Shown: positions 51,519-61,035 of the stretch, piece by piece | How positions within the stretch are numbered: position 1 is the stretch's first letter | Layout: each line of letters starts with the position of its first letter | Notes under the pieces: model-generated | The model's input: the letters and a program-made list of their open reading frames with translations, nothing else | Databases searched by the model: none | What the model was told of the DNA's origin: nothing | Position numbers and translations under genes: made by a program | Assembly (NCBI GenBank): GCA_963764195.1 | Contig: CAVXRG010000001.1 | Location: 62,001-126,000, forward strand | Direction of reading: 5' to 3' | Source: JBDSSS01 sp963764195 | Lineage (GTDB): Bacteria > Actinomycetota > Actinomycetes > Actinomycetales > Dermatophilaceae | Length of the DNA stretch: 64,000 nt

Positions 51519-51968
51519 GCGCCCCGAGCGAGCCCTGGCCCGCCTGGGAGGCCCGGGTGGCAGCGGACCTCGCCGCGCTCACCGGGCCCGAGTGGCTGTC
51601 CTTCACGCCGGCGCCCCAGACGGCGTCCTCGGCCGACGCGCCCACTCGGCGACGGCGCCGCCGCCGAGGCGAGAGCCCGACGGCGGCCGGCACGGGTCCC
51701 CGAGGTGTTCGTCCAGGCGAGGGTCCTCGAGGGTGTCCTCGCGCTCGAGATGATCGGGGACACCGAGTTCGAGGGTCTGACCGACCTGACCGGCGCGCAG
51801 CAGTCGGCCCTCGTCGAGGCGGGGTGGGAGCAGGAGGGCGCCGACCCCACCTTCAGCCGCACCTTCGCCGTGGGCGACGCCGGCGCGGCGGCCGCCCTGC
51901 TGGCGGTGACGCTGCACGGGGTGCTCCGGATCGACGACCCCGCCTCCGTCGAGCTGCGCCGGAGCTGA
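51515..51968 (+). pseudogene. Hypothetical protein interrupted by a +1 frameshift
   Basis: Starts at a GTG overlapping the thioesterase stop: MSAPSEPWPAWEARVAADLA, LSFTPAPQTASSADAP, then leaves frame. The continuation in another frame reads LGDGAAAEARARRRPARVPE, VFVQARVLEGVLALEMIGDT, FSRTFAVGDAGAAAALLAVT and a normal end. Removing one C from the CCC run at 51641-51643 would rejoin them into about 150 aa. The total length (454 bases, one over a multiple of three) agrees. The C-terminal half resembles a small actinobacterial domain I cannot name. Either a real disruption or a sequencing error. Confidence 0.7.
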
Positions 51969-51981
51969 GCCAGAGACCGAC

Positions 51982-52816
51982 CTACCTCTTGCGCTGCGGG
52001 AGGGTGACCGGACGGCCCTGCATCAGGCGCTCCCCGGCCTTGCGCATCGCCCGGACGTAGAGCGGACGGACGAACCGCTTGGCACGCCAGGCGACCTGCC
52101 CCTCGCGGTCGGTGAGGATGACCTGGCGTCGGGCGTCGATCCCCGTGACGACGGTCGCCGCCACCTCGTCCGCGCCGCGCTGCGAGCCGGTGACCAGTCG
52201 CGTGCCCGCCTGCTGCATCGCGGTGTCGGCGCCCTGGAAGGAGTCGGCGAGGTTGGTGCGGAAGAACGACGGGCACACCACGGAGACGGCGATGCCGTGC
52301 GGGCCCAGCTCGCTCGTCAGCGTCTCGCTGATCGCGACGACGCCCGCCTTGACCGCGTTGTAGCTGGCCATCCCGGGCGCGTGGACGAGGCCCGCGAGCG
52401 AGGCGACGTTGACGATGTGGCCGCTCCCCTGAGCCTTGAGCAGCGGCGTGAAGGTGCGGCAGCCACGGACGACCCCGAGCAGGTTGATGTCGACGATCCA
52501 CTGCCACTCGTCCATCGTCGCGACGTCGATGCGCCCGCCCGCAGCGACGCCCGCGTTGTTGACGAGCAGGTCGAGACCCGCCGAGGGTGGCGCGCACGTG
52601 CTCGAGGGCGGCCGCCCAGTCGTCGTCGCTGCGGACGTCGAGGGTGAGGTAGTCGGCCCGGGCAGGCAGCCCGTCGGGCCGTGACGTCGCGACGTCGGTG
52701 GCGAGCACCTGCGCTCCCCGGGCAGTGAGCAGCCGCACGAGCGCGAGCCCGAGACCGGACGCCGCGCCCGTGACGAGGACGCGCTGGTGGGCGGGGGCGG
52801 TGTGGCGCGACGACAT
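51982..52816 (-). pseudogene. Short-chain dehydrogenase/reductase interrupted by a +1 frameshift
   Basis: The N-terminus (VLVTGAASGLGLALVRLLTA, the TGxxxGxG motif; LTLDVRSDDDWAAALEHVRA) is in one frame, and LDLLVNNAGVAAGGRI onward, WQWIVDINLLGVVRGCRTF, NVASLAGLVHAPG, ASYNAVKAGVVAISETL (catalytic Tyr and Lys) in another. Removing one C from the CCC at 52577-52579 on the plus strand restores a single protein of about 277 aa. All catalytic residues are intact otherwise. Start ATG 52816. Substrate unknown. Confidence 0.85.
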
Positions 52817-52848
52817 GCGACTCACCCTAGAGGCGTATGCCGCTGGGC

Positions 52849-53817
52849 TCAGCGGACGCTGACCGTGACCTTGCCGAGGGCACGCCGTTCGTCGATCTCG
52901 GCGAGGGCGGCGGCCGTGTCCGCGAGGGGGTGGGCCGTGCCGAGGACGGGGTCGAGGTCACCGCGCTCGAGCAGGGGGACGATCCGGTCCCACTGCGCGC
53001 GCAGGGAGGCGGGGTCGTTGGTCCAGTAGGCACCCCAGCCGACGCCGACGACGCTCGTGTTGGACAGCAGCAGGCGGTTGACCTTGACGGTGGGGATCTC
53101 CCCCGCCGTGAAGCCGATGACGAGCAGTCGGCCTTCGACGGCGAGGGCCCGGAGGCTGTCGGTGAAGCGGTCACCGCCGACCGGGTCGACGACGACGTCG
53201 ACGCCGCGACCACCCGTGAGCTCCTTCGTCGCGGCAAGGAAGCCGTCCGCGAGGACGACGTCGTCGGCGCCGGAGGCGATGGCGGTCGCCCGCTTGTCCT
53301 CGCTCGAGACGACGGCGATGACGCGGGCACCGAGGGCCTTGGCGAGCTGGCAGGCGGCGCTGCCGACCCCACCCGCGGCGCCGTGGACCAGGACGGTCTC
53401 CCCCGGCTGGAGCCGGCCCCGACGGACGAGGGCGAACTCGACGGTGAGGTAGTTCATCAGCAGGGCGGCAGCCGCTCGGAAGTCGACGCCGTCGGGGAGG
53501 GGGAAGACCATGGGCTCGGCGACGCTCACCGTCTCGGCGCACGCCCCGAGGATCGGGAAGGCCGCGACCCGGTCGCCCGGAGAGAAGGCGCTGCCCTCGG
53601 CGGCCTCGCGGACCACCCCGGCGCACTCGGAGCCGGGGACGAAGGGCAGGTCCGGCTTCATCTGGTAGAGCCCCTTGGTCATCAGGACGTCGGGGAAGTT
53701 GACCCCGGCCTCGTGCACGTCGACGAGGACGTGACCGGCGCAGAGGGTCGGCTCGTCGATGTCGACGACCTCCACCGAGGACGGGCCGTCGAGGGCGCTG
53801 ACACGGGCTGCACGCAT
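52849..53817 (-). CDS. NADPH:quinone oxidoreductase-like MDR protein
   Basis: 322 aa. MDR fold without zinc ligands: MRAARVSALDGPSSVEVVDI, VDVHEAGVNFPDVLMTKGLY, PFVPGSECAGVVREAAEGSA, then the NADPH loop VLVHGAAGGVGSAACQLAKA (AAGGVG) and VVVDPVGGDRFTDSLRALAV. These enzymes reduce quinones or enones. AAGGAGTCCC precedes the ATG. It lies next to the SDR gene on the same strand and 44 bases from a divergent gene. Confidence 0.92.
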   Translation of the reverse strand: MRAARVSALDGPSSVEVVDIDEPTLCAGHVLVDVHEAGVNFPDVLMTKGLYQMKPDLPFVPGSECAGVVREAAEGSAFSPGDRVAAFPILGACAETVSVAEPMVFPLPDGVDFRAAAALLMNYLTVEFALVRRGRLQPGETVLVHGAAGGVGSAACQLAKALGARVIAVVSSEDKRATAIASGADDVVLADGFLAATKELTGGRGVDVVVDPVGGDRFTDSLRALAVEGRLLVIGFTAGEIPTVKVNRLLLSNTSVVGVGWGAYWTNDPASLRAQWDRIVPLLERGDLDPVLGTAHPLADTAAALAEIDERRALGKVTVSVR

Positions 53818-53861
53818 GGGACTCCTTCGTCGGGAACGTGGTCCGACCCTAGTCTGGAGCG

Positions 53862-55127
53862 GTGCCCGATCCCCTGACCCGCCTTCCCGACGGCACCGTC
53901 AAGCAGGTCAACCCGTTCACCGGGACGAAGGTCTGGACGCTCCCGGGACGCGGCGCCCGCCCCCTCGGCATCGTCCGCGGCGACCCGCACCCCCTCGACG
54001 ACGACGAGCGCGTCGAGCGCTGTGCGTTCTGCGTCGGACGTCTGCTCGAGACGACGCCCGAGATCGCCCGGCTCGTCCGGGACGGGGAGCACTGGCGCGA
54101 GCTGCGGGGCGTGCTGGCCGACGACCTCGACTCGACGGTGCCGGACTTCCGGCTCTTCCCGAACCTCTTCGAGATCCTCACCTTCGACTACTGGCACTCG
54201 ACCCACGGCTACGAGCCCACCCCCGCCGCGCAGGCCCGCCGACGGGCCTACCTCGCGACCCCGGCAGGTCGTGACCACGTGACCGCGCTGGCGCGGATCC
54301 GCATGCGGGCCAGAGGAACCCGAGGTGCTGACGCCGAGCCGCTGTCGTCGACGGACCACGGTCGCGAGTCGGTGGGCCTCTTCGCCGGCAACCACCTCGT
54401 CGTCGTCTCGCGGCGGCACTTCGTCGACGGGGCGACCGACGACTCGCAGCTGGCCTCCTCGGGGACGCTGACCCCCGAGGAGCACCACGCATACCTCGCC
54501 TTCACCGTCCGGGCGATGCGCGACGTCTACGCGGCCAACCCCTTCGCCCGCTACGTGTCGGTCTTCCAGAACTGGCTGCGCCCCGCCGGCGCCTCCTTCG
54601 ACCACCTGCACAAGCAGATCGTGGCGATCGACGAGCTGGGGGCGCAGATCGAGCGCGAGTCGGTGCGGGTGCGGTCGGAGCCCGACCTCTACGAGCGGTG
54701 GGGCGCGCAGTATGCCGCCCGCCACGGGCTCGTTGTCGCGCAGACCCCCAGCGCCATCGCGTTCGCCGGGGTCGGGCACCGCTACCCCTCGTTGGAGATC
54801 CACTCGCGCACCGGCGGTCGCAGCCCCTGGGAGCTGACCGACGACGAGCTGCGCGACTTCTCCGACCTCGTGCACGCCTGCCACGCGGCGACGGGCTCGG
54901 ACGTGCCGTCCAACGAGGAGTGGCACCACCGGCCACCGTCGCTCGACCTGCCGATGCCGCTGCGGGCCGTGCTCAAGTGGCGGGTGTCGACCCCGGCCGG
55001 CTTCGAGGGCGGCACGAAGATCTACGTCAACACCCTCGACCCGTGGGCGGTCCGTGACCGCACCGCGGTACGCCTGGCCGAACTCGTGGCGGCCGGGCTC
55101 GTCTCCGACCGGGTCACCCCCACCTGA
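53862..55127 (+). CDS. DUF4921-family GalT/HIT-like protein
   Basis: 421 aa from a GTG. Motifs: KQVNPFTGTKVWTLPGRGAR, RCAFCVGRLLETTPEIARLV (CxxC), FRLFPNLFEILTFDYWHSTH, then VFQNWLRPAGASFDHLHKQI, a His-x-His that in GalT-like folds binds nucleotide, and IEIHSRTGG-like VGHRYPSLEIHSRTGG. The family is conserved in actinobacteria and distantly related to galactose-1-phosphate uridylyltransferases; its reaction is unknown. Confidence 0.8.
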   Translation: MPDPLTRLPDGTVKQVNPFTGTKVWTLPGRGARPLGIVRGDPHPLDDDERVERCAFCVGRLLETTPEIARLVRDGEHWRELRGVLADDLDSTVPDFRLFPNLFEILTFDYWHSTHGYEPTPAAQARRRAYLATPAGRDHVTALARIRMRARGTRGADAEPLSSTDHGRESVGLFAGNHLVVVSRRHFVDGATDDSQLASSGTLTPEEHHAYLAFTVRAMRDVYAANPFARYVSVFQNWLRPAGASFDHLHKQIVAIDELGAQIERESVRVRSEPDLYERWGAQYAARHGLVVAQTPSAIAFAGVGHRYPSLEIHSRTGGRSPWELTDDELRDFSDLVHACHAATGSDVPSNEEWHHRPPSLDLPMPLRAVLKWRVSTPAGFEGGTKIYVNTLDPWAVRDRTAVRLAELVAAGLVSDRVTPT

Positions 55128-55148
55128 GCCGGACGCCGACTGACCGCG

Positions 55149-56594
55149 TCAGCGACCGACGCTCATCCCCTCGGCGATGTCACCCCGGATCATCTCCCGC
55201 CGGTCGAGCAGGTAGTTCTGGCGCATCAGCCACGGGGCGACGTCGCCCTGCTGCGGCATCTGTGACTCGGCGCGGCGCAGGTAGCCCGACCGCAGGGGCA
55301 GCAGCGGCAGCGGCGCCATCCCCCCCGGGGGGTTCGGTGCCGCCCACCGGAGCCCGTTCGTGTCCAGGTGCTCGAGCAGGCGGCAGACGTAGCGGTTGAC
55401 GAGGTCGGCACGCAGGGTCCACGACGCGTTGACGTAGCCGATGCAGATGGCGAGGTTGGGCACCCCGCCGAACATCAGGCCGCGGTAGACGGTGAGGTCA
55501 CCCAGCGCGCGCTCCTGCCCGTCGACGGACAGCCGGATGCCGCCGGCGAGGTGGATCCGCAGCCCGGTCGCCGTGACGATGACGTCAGCCTCGAGCTCGG
55601 TCCCCGACGTCAGACGGATGCCGGCCGGGGTGAAGGCGTCGATCGTGTCGGTGACGACCCGGGCCGCCCCGCCCCGCAGCGCGACGAAGAGGTCGCCGTC
55701 GGGGACGAGGCAGAGCCGCTCGTCCCACGGGTCGTAGACCGGCTGGAAGTGGGTCTCGACCGTCTCCTGCCCCAGCTCGGCGACGAGGCCACGGGTCAGC
55801 AGCGACCGGGCCGTGCGCGGGCGTCGCCGGGTCAGCGCATAGAAGGCGGTCGTGCCGACGACGTTCTTGGACCGGACGACCGCGCCGGCCGCGCGGCTGG
55901 GCAGGAGCCGGTGCATCCGCTCGGCGAAGCGGTCGCGGCTCGGCCGGGACACGACCCACGACGGCGACCGCTGGAGCATCGTCACGTCGGCGCCCTCGGC
56001 GACGAGGGCGGGCACGAGGGTGACCGCGGTGGCCCCGGAGCCGATGATGACCACGCGCCGGCCACTCACGTCGAGCTCCTCCGGCCAGAACTGGGGGTGC
56101 ACGACCTCACCGGTGAAGTCCTCCCGCCCGGGGAAGACCGGCTCGTTGGCCCGGTCGTAGTCGTAGTAGCCGCTACACAGGTGCAGGAAGCCGCAGGTCA
56201 GCTCGGTGGTCTCCCCCGCCACCTCGACCGTGACGGTCCACCGCGCGTCGGGGGTGGACCAAGCCGCCGCGAGCACCTTGTGACCGAAGCGGATCCGCTC
56301 GGTGATGCCGTACTTGTCGGCGGTGCGGCGCACGTAGTCGAGGATCTGGGCCCCGCCCGCGATCGCCTCGTCCTCGACCCACGGCTCGAAGGGGTAGCCG
56401 AGGGTCTGCATGTCGGAGTCCGACCGGACGCCCGGGTAGCGGAAGAGGTCCCACGTGCCCCCGATCGCGTCGCGGGACTCGAGGACCGCGTAGGTCCGGC
56501 CGGGCAGGGTCGTCTGGAGCCGGTAGGCCGCGCCGATGCCGGAGAGGCCGGCGCCGACGACGAGGACGTCCAGGTGCTCACGATTGTCACTCAC
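55149..56594 (-). CDS. Flavin-containing / Baeyer-Villiger-type monooxygenase
   Basis: 481 aa from a GTG. FAD motif VVGAGLSGIGAAYRLQ (about 11-26), then GGTWDLFRYPGVRSDSDMQT. The F-x-G-x3-H-x3-W fingerprint of Baeyer-Villiger monooxygenases is exact in FTGEVVHPQFWPE. NADPH motif VVIIGSGATAVTLVPAL (about 177). It should insert oxygen into a ketone using NADPH and O2. Substrate unknown. It is divergent from the FadH-like gene, with 59 bases between starts. Confidence 0.9.
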   Translation of the reverse strand: MSDNREHLDVLVVGAGLSGIGAAYRLQTTLPGRTYAVLESRDAIGGTWDLFRYPGVRSDSDMQTLGYPFEPWVEDEAIAGGAQILDYVRRTADKYGITERIRFGHKVLAAAWSTPDARWTVTVEVAGETTELTCGFLHLCSGYYDYDRANEPVFPGREDFTGEVVHPQFWPEELDVSGRRVVIIGSGATAVTLVPALVAEGADVTMLQRSPSWVVSRPSRDRFAERMHRLLPSRAAGAVVRSKNVVGTTAFYALTRRRPRTARSLLTRGLVAELGQETVETHFQPVYDPWDERLCLVPDGDLFVALRGGAARVVTDTIDAFTPAGIRLTSGTELEADVIVTATGLRIHLAGGIRLSVDGQERALGDLTVYRGLMFGGVPNLAICIGYVNASWTLRADLVNRYVCRLLEHLDTNGLRWAAPNPPGGMAPLPLLPLRSGYLRRAESQMPQQGDVAPWLMRQNYLLDRREMIRGDIAEGMSVGR

Positions 56595-56653
56595 CCCACC
56601 AGTCTCGCCGCTCTCGTGGCTACCGGGGGGTAACCACGGCTACCCTCGGCGGG

Positions 56654-58672
56654 GTGACCGCCTACCCGCACCTCCTCGAGCCGCTCGACCTCGGATTCAC
56701 GACGCTGCCCAACCGCGTCGTCATGGGCTCGATGCACACCGGCCTCGAGGACCGGGCCCGGGACGTCGACCGCCTCGCTGCTTACTTCGCGGAGCGGGCC
56801 CGGGGCGGCGCCGGGCTCATGGTCACCGGTGGTTTCGCGCCCGACCTGCAGGGCTCGCTCTACCCGGGCGGCTCCGTGCTGATGACGCGCGGTCAGGCAC
56901 GCCGCCACGAGCGGGTCACCAACGCGGTCCACCGCGAGGGCGGCAAGATCGCCCTCCAGATCCTGCATGCCGGCCGCTACGCCTACCACCCGCTCGCCGT
57001 CTCCGCATCGAGCACGAAGTCCCCGATCTCCCCCTTCCGGGCCCGAGCGCTGAGCGAGCGCGGGATCGCGCGGACGACAGCGGCATACGCCCGGTGCGCG
57101 CGCCTCGCCCGTGAGGCGGGTTACGACGGCGTCGAGATCATGGCGTCCGAGGGCTACCTGCTCAACCAGTTCCTCGCGCCGCGCACCAACGAGCGCACCG
57201 ACGGCTACGGGGGCTCGCCCGAGGCGCGGCGGCGCTTCCCCGTCGAGGTCGTCCGGGCCGTCCGTGCGGCCGTCGGCACCGACTTCATCATCGTCTTCCG
57301 CCTCTCGATGACCGACCTCGTCCCCGACGGGCAGAGCTGGGAGGAGGTCGTCGCCCTCGCCCACGAGGTCGAGGCGGCCGGCGCGACGATCATCAACACC
57401 GGGATCGGCTGGCACGAGGCGCGAGTGCCGACGATCGTCACGTCGGTGCCGCGCGGCGCCTTCACCCGGGTCACGGCCAGGCTGCGCCCCGAGGTCGGGA
57501 TCCCCGTCGTCGCGTCCAACCGGATCACGATGCCCGACCTCGCCGAGGACGTCATCGCCAGTGGACAGGCCGACCTCGTGTCGATGGCGCGCCCCTTCCT
57601 CGCCGACCCCGAATGGGTGCGCAAGGCTCGGGAGGACCGTGCCGACGAGATCAACACGTGCATCGCCTGCAACCAGGCCTGCCTCGACCACACCTTCGCG
57701 AAGCAGACCGCGAGCTGCCTCGTCAACCCGCGCGCCGCCCACGAGACGACCCTCGTGCTCATGCCGGGCCGCCGACGCAAGCACGTCGCCGTCGTCGGCG
57801 CCGGCCCCGCGGGGCTCGCCACCGCCATCGCCCTCACCGAGCGTGGCCACGACATCGAGCTCTTCGAGGCGAGCGCCGACCTCGGTGGCCAGTTCGCCAT
57901 CGCGATGCGGATCCCCGGCAAGGAGGACTTCGCCGAGACCATCCGCTACTACCGGCGTCGCCTCGAGCTCGCCGACGTCCCGGTGCACCTCGGTCGCCGG
58001 GCCGAGGTCGACGATCTCACCCGCTTCGACGAGGTCGTCGTCGCCACCGGCGTCGAGCCGCGCGTGCCCGACCTGCCAGGCATCGACCACCCGAAGGTCG
58101 TCACCTACGCCGACCTCGTCCTGTCCGGTGCCCCCGCGGGTCGCTCGGTCGCGGTGCTCGGCGCCGGGGGCGTCGGGGTCGACGTGGCGGAGTTCCTCAC
58201 CCACCCACCGTCGCGACTCACCGTCGAGGAGTGGATGGCGCAGTGGGGTGTCGGCGAGCCCGACGCCGCCCGGGGCGGCCTCACCGAGCCGCGCCCCGAG
58301 CCCTCCCCCCGCGAGGTGCACCTGCTCCAGCGCAAGAGCACCCCCATCGGCACGGGGCTCGGGAAGACGACGGGCTGGGTTCACCGGGCAGCCTTGAAGG
58401 CCAAAGGTGTCCATCACCACACCGGCGTCAACTACGAGCGTATCGACGATGCAGGCCTGCACATCACCCACGGGGAGGGCCGGTCGAACCCGCAGGTGCT
58501 CGACGTGGACACCATCGTGCTCTGCACCGGGCAGGAGTCGGTCAACGACCTCGGTCCGGCGCTCGCCGCCCGGGGAGTCACGGTCCACGTCATCGGGGGG
58601 GCCGACGTCGCGGCGGAGCTCGACGCGAAGCGCGCCATCCGTCAGGGCACGGAGCTGGCGACCCGCATCTGA
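56654..58672 (+). CDS. 2,4-dienoyl-CoA reductase-like FMN/FAD/4Fe-4S oxidoreductase
   Basis: 672 aa from GTG 56654. N-terminal Old-Yellow-Enzyme barrel (LPNRVVMGSMHTGLEDRARD, LQILHAGRYAYHPLA, GYLLNQFLAPRTNERTDGYG). Iron-sulfur Cys CIACNQACLDH (about 336-346) with CLVNPRA further on. C-terminal FAD part with VAVVGAGPAGLATAIALTER and a second nucleotide site VAVLGAGGVGVDVAEFL. This is the bacterial FadH/TMADH layout; it would reduce dienoyl-CoA or a related enone with NADPH. Its last 31 bases overlap the convergent glycosyltransferase gene. Confidence 0.92.
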   Translation: MTAYPHLLEPLDLGFTTLPNRVVMGSMHTGLEDRARDVDRLAAYFAERARGGAGLMVTGGFAPDLQGSLYPGGSVLMTRGQARRHERVTNAVHREGGKIALQILHAGRYAYHPLAVSASSTKSPISPFRARALSERGIARTTAAYARCARLAREAGYDGVEIMASEGYLLNQFLAPRTNERTDGYGGSPEARRRFPVEVVRAVRAAVGTDFIIVFRLSMTDLVPDGQSWEEVVALAHEVEAAGATIINTGIGWHEARVPTIVTSVPRGAFTRVTARLRPEVGIPVVASNRITMPDLAEDVIASGQADLVSMARPFLADPEWVRKAREDRADEINTCIACNQACLDHTFAKQTASCLVNPRAAHETTLVLMPGRRRKHVAVVGAGPAGLATAIALTERGHDIELFEASADLGGQFAIAMRIPGKEDFAETIRYYRRRLELADVPVHLGRRAEVDDLTRFDEVVVATGVEPRVPDLPGIDHPKVVTYADLVLSGAPAGRSVAVLGAGGVGVDVAEFLTHPPSRLTVEEWMAQWGVGEPDAARGGLTEPRPEPSPREVHLLQRKSTPIGTGLGKTTGWVHRAALKAKGVHHHTGVNYERIDDAGLHITHGEGRSNPQVLDVDTIVLCTGQESVNDLGPALAARGVTVHVIGGADVAAELDAKRAIRQGTELATRI

Positions 58673-59937
58673 ACGTGCGCGTCAAGGAGCCGGGCCGCGT
58701 CGCCGACACCGTCCTCGCTGCCGATCCGCGTACCGAGCAGGTATGCCGCTGAACGGGCCTCGTCGGCCAGCGCCACCCCGAGCGCGGCCGCCAGACGTGC
58801 GGCGGTGAGGTCCTTGCGGGCGATCGGGGCCGCCCCGACGCCGAGGTCGTGGACCCGTCGACCCCAGTAGGGCTGATCCGCGATGTGCGGCACGACGACC
58901 TGGGGCACCCCGGCCCGGAGGGCCGCCGCCGTGGTGCCCGCGCCGCCGTGGTGGACGACGGCCGCACAGCGTGGGAAGAGCCACTCGTGGGGCGCACCCT
59001 CGACCACGAGGACCGAGTCCGGCAGGCCGGCCGGCGGCGTGCGACCGAGTCCGGCGAGCCCCGAACCGATGACCCCGCGCACGCCCCGCTCGTCGAACGC
59101 CGTCATGACGTCACCGAGGAGACGGTCGGGATCGCCGGTCGGCATCGAGCCGAAGCCGACGTAGACCGGCGGGGAGCCGGCCGCGACGAAGGCGCGCAGC
59201 CGCTCCTCGACCTCGGTCTCCCCCGGATCGCTCCGGAACCAGAAGCCGGTCTGCCGCAGGGCCGGGGGCCAGTCCGGGGTCGGCGGCACGACGACGCTGC
59301 TCGTGGCGAGCAGGGTCGGGGTGCGCCGGAGCGCGGCCGCGTAGCCGAGGTGGCCACGGCGCCGCAGCCCCCGGCGTCGTCGTAGGAGGTCACCGGCGGG
59401 CCGGACGATGTCCCACGTGGCACGTCGCGCGAGCCACCCCCACCCGGCGTTGACCGCCGAGGAGCCCGGCCGCAGGGCGAAGGTCGTCGACGGGCCGTGG
59501 GTGCTGGGCCAGAGCGGCTGGAAGAGAGCGCAGACGTGGACGGTCGCGGTGCCCTCGACGAGCGCGTCGACCGCGTCGACCGTGAGCGAGCTCGACACGA
59601 CGACGTCCGCCCCGGTGACGAGGCGCTCGAGGTCCCCGGCCAGCTGCTGGGAGGTCCACCGGACGACGCGCTTCATCATCCGGGCCTCGCGCACCTGGTT
59701 GCTGCTCGACCCCCCGAGCCAGGCTCGGCCGAGCTCGGACTCGATGCCCTCCTGCAGCCCGAAGGACAGCGGCTCGAACTCGGCGCCGTGGTCGACGACG
59801 AAGTCGCGGAAGTCCGACGGCGCGACGACCGTCACGGCATACCCGAGCGCGGTGAGGGCCGACCCGAGCGCGACGAACGGCTGGACGTCACCGCGCGAGC
59901 CCATCCCGAGCAGGACGACCCGGGTCACGTGGCTCAC
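58642..59937 (-). CDS. GT1/UGT-family glycosyltransferase
   Basis: 431 aa from GTG 59937 (GTG 59928 also possible). MSHVTRVVLLGMGSRGDVQP matches the GT1 N-terminus with SRGDVQPFVALGSALTALGY. The nucleotide-sugar (PSPG-like) segment reads LVVEGAPHEWLFPRCAAVVH, HGGAGTTAAALRAGVPQVVV, PHIADQPYWGRRVHDLGVGA. It likely transfers glucose or rhamnose to a lipid or xenobiotic. Overlaps the convergent reductase gene at its 3' end; it starts 13 bases after the LLM stop. Confidence 0.92.
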   Translation of the reverse strand: MSHVTRVVLLGMGSRGDVQPFVALGSALTALGYAVTVVAPSDFRDFVVDHGAEFEPLSFGLQEGIESELGRAWLGGSSSNQVREARMMKRVVRWTSQQLAGDLERLVTGADVVVSSSLTVDAVDALVEGTATVHVCALFQPLWPSTHGPSTTFALRPGSSAVNAGWGWLARRATWDIVRPAGDLLRRRRGLRRRGHLGYAAALRRTPTLLATSSVVVPPTPDWPPALRQTGFWFRSDPGETEVEERLRAFVAAGSPPVYVGFGSMPTGDPDRLLGDVMTAFDERGVRGVIGSGLAGLGRTPPAGLPDSVLVVEGAPHEWLFPRCAAVVHHGGAGTTAAALRAGVPQVVVPHIADQPYWGRRVHDLGVGAAPIARKDLTAARLAAALGVALADEARSAAYLLGTRIGSEDGVGDAARLLDAHVQMRVASSVP

Positions 59938-59950
59938 CGGCCCGGCGCCG

Positions 59951-60979
59951 TCACGCGAGGAGCTCGCGCACCCGCGGCGCGACCTCCTCTGCATACAGCC
60001 GGATGCACTCCATCCGCTGCTCGTGCGGGAGGGTGCCGAAGGAGTACTTCAGCTGGAAGCGCGAGATGCCCAGTGCCCGAGCGGTTTCCGCGATCTTGGT
60101 GGCTACCGTCTCGGGTGACCCGCAGTAGACGGCGCCGTCGGGACCGAGCTGGAGCCGCGCCTGCTCGGCCGACATCGGGGCCCAGCGCCGCTCCCGACCG
60201 AGGCGGTTCATGAAGGGCACGAAGTGCGGCAGGAACTCCTCGACGGCCTGCTCGTCCGTCGCCGCGACGTAGCCCGGGGAGTGGACGCCGACCGGCAGCT
60301 CCGGCTTGCCCATCTCGGTGAGGGCCCGGCGGTAGAGGTCGGCGAGCGGAACGAACTGCGTCGAGGAGCCACCGATGATCGCGATGACGATCGGCATCCC
60401 GTAGTGCGCGGCCCGCACGACCGACTGCGGCGTGCCTCCGACTCCGACCCAGGTGCGCAGGCTGCCGGACTCCGTCGTCGGCACGATCCCGTCGACGGAC
60501 ACCGGCGGCCGGAAGCTGCCCTCCCATGACACCGGGCCCTCCGTGAGCACCGCGGCGAGCAGGTCGAGCTTCTCGGAGAAGAGCGTCTCGTAGTCCTGCA
60601 GGTCGAGGCCGAAGAGCGGGAAGGACTCGATGAAGGACCCTCGGCCCACGGTGATCTCGGCGCGACCGTGGGAGATCGCGTCGATCGTCGCGAAGCGCTC
60701 GAAGACGCGGATCGGGTCCTCCGAGCTGAGCACGGTCACCGACGTACCGAGACGGATGCGCTCGGTCCGGGCCGCGAGCGCGGCGAGGAGGGTGTCGGGC
60801 GCGCTGACGGCGAAGTCGGGCCGGTGGTGCTCGCCGATCCCGAAGAAGTCGAGCCCGAGACGCTCGGCGAGCTCCCCCTCGGCCAGCACCTCGCGGATCA
60901 CGACCGCCGGGTGGAGCGGGTGGCCCTCCGCGTCGTTGGCGATGTCGCCGAAGGTGTCCAGTCCGAGTTCGAGGCTCAT
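59951..60979 (-). CDS. Luciferase-like (LLM) flavin monooxygenase
   Basis: 342 aa from ATG 60979. SLELGLDTFGDIANDAEGHP, LDFFGIGEHHRPDFAVSAPD (conserved GEHH), RIRLGTSVTVLSSEDPIRVF, and VGRGSFIESFPLFGLDLQDY are typical of the LLM family. Some members use F420 and others FMN, which cannot be told here. C-terminal VYCGSPETVATKIAETARAL is the usual phosphate-binding loop. It is in the same run as the glycosyltransferase. Confidence 0.92.
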   Translation of the reverse strand: MSLELGLDTFGDIANDAEGHPLHPAVVIREVLAEGELAERLGLDFFGIGEHHRPDFAVSAPDTLLAALAARTERIRLGTSVTVLSSEDPIRVFERFATIDAISHGRAEITVGRGSFIESFPLFGLDLQDYETLFSEKLDLLAAVLTEGPVSWEGSFRPPVSVDGIVPTTESGSLRTWVGVGGTPQSVVRAAHYGMPIVIAIIGGSSTQFVPLADLYRRALTEMGKPELPVGVHSPGYVAATDEQAVEEFLPHFVPFMNRLGRERRWAPMSAEQARLQLGPDGAVYCGSPETVATKIAETARALGISRFQLKYSFGTLPHEQRMECIRLYAEEVAPRVRELLA

Positions 60980-61035
60980 GGGTCCATCGTAGGTTTCGCC
61001 GGTCCGTCGGGACGGGTCGCCACCGGGTATGCCGC

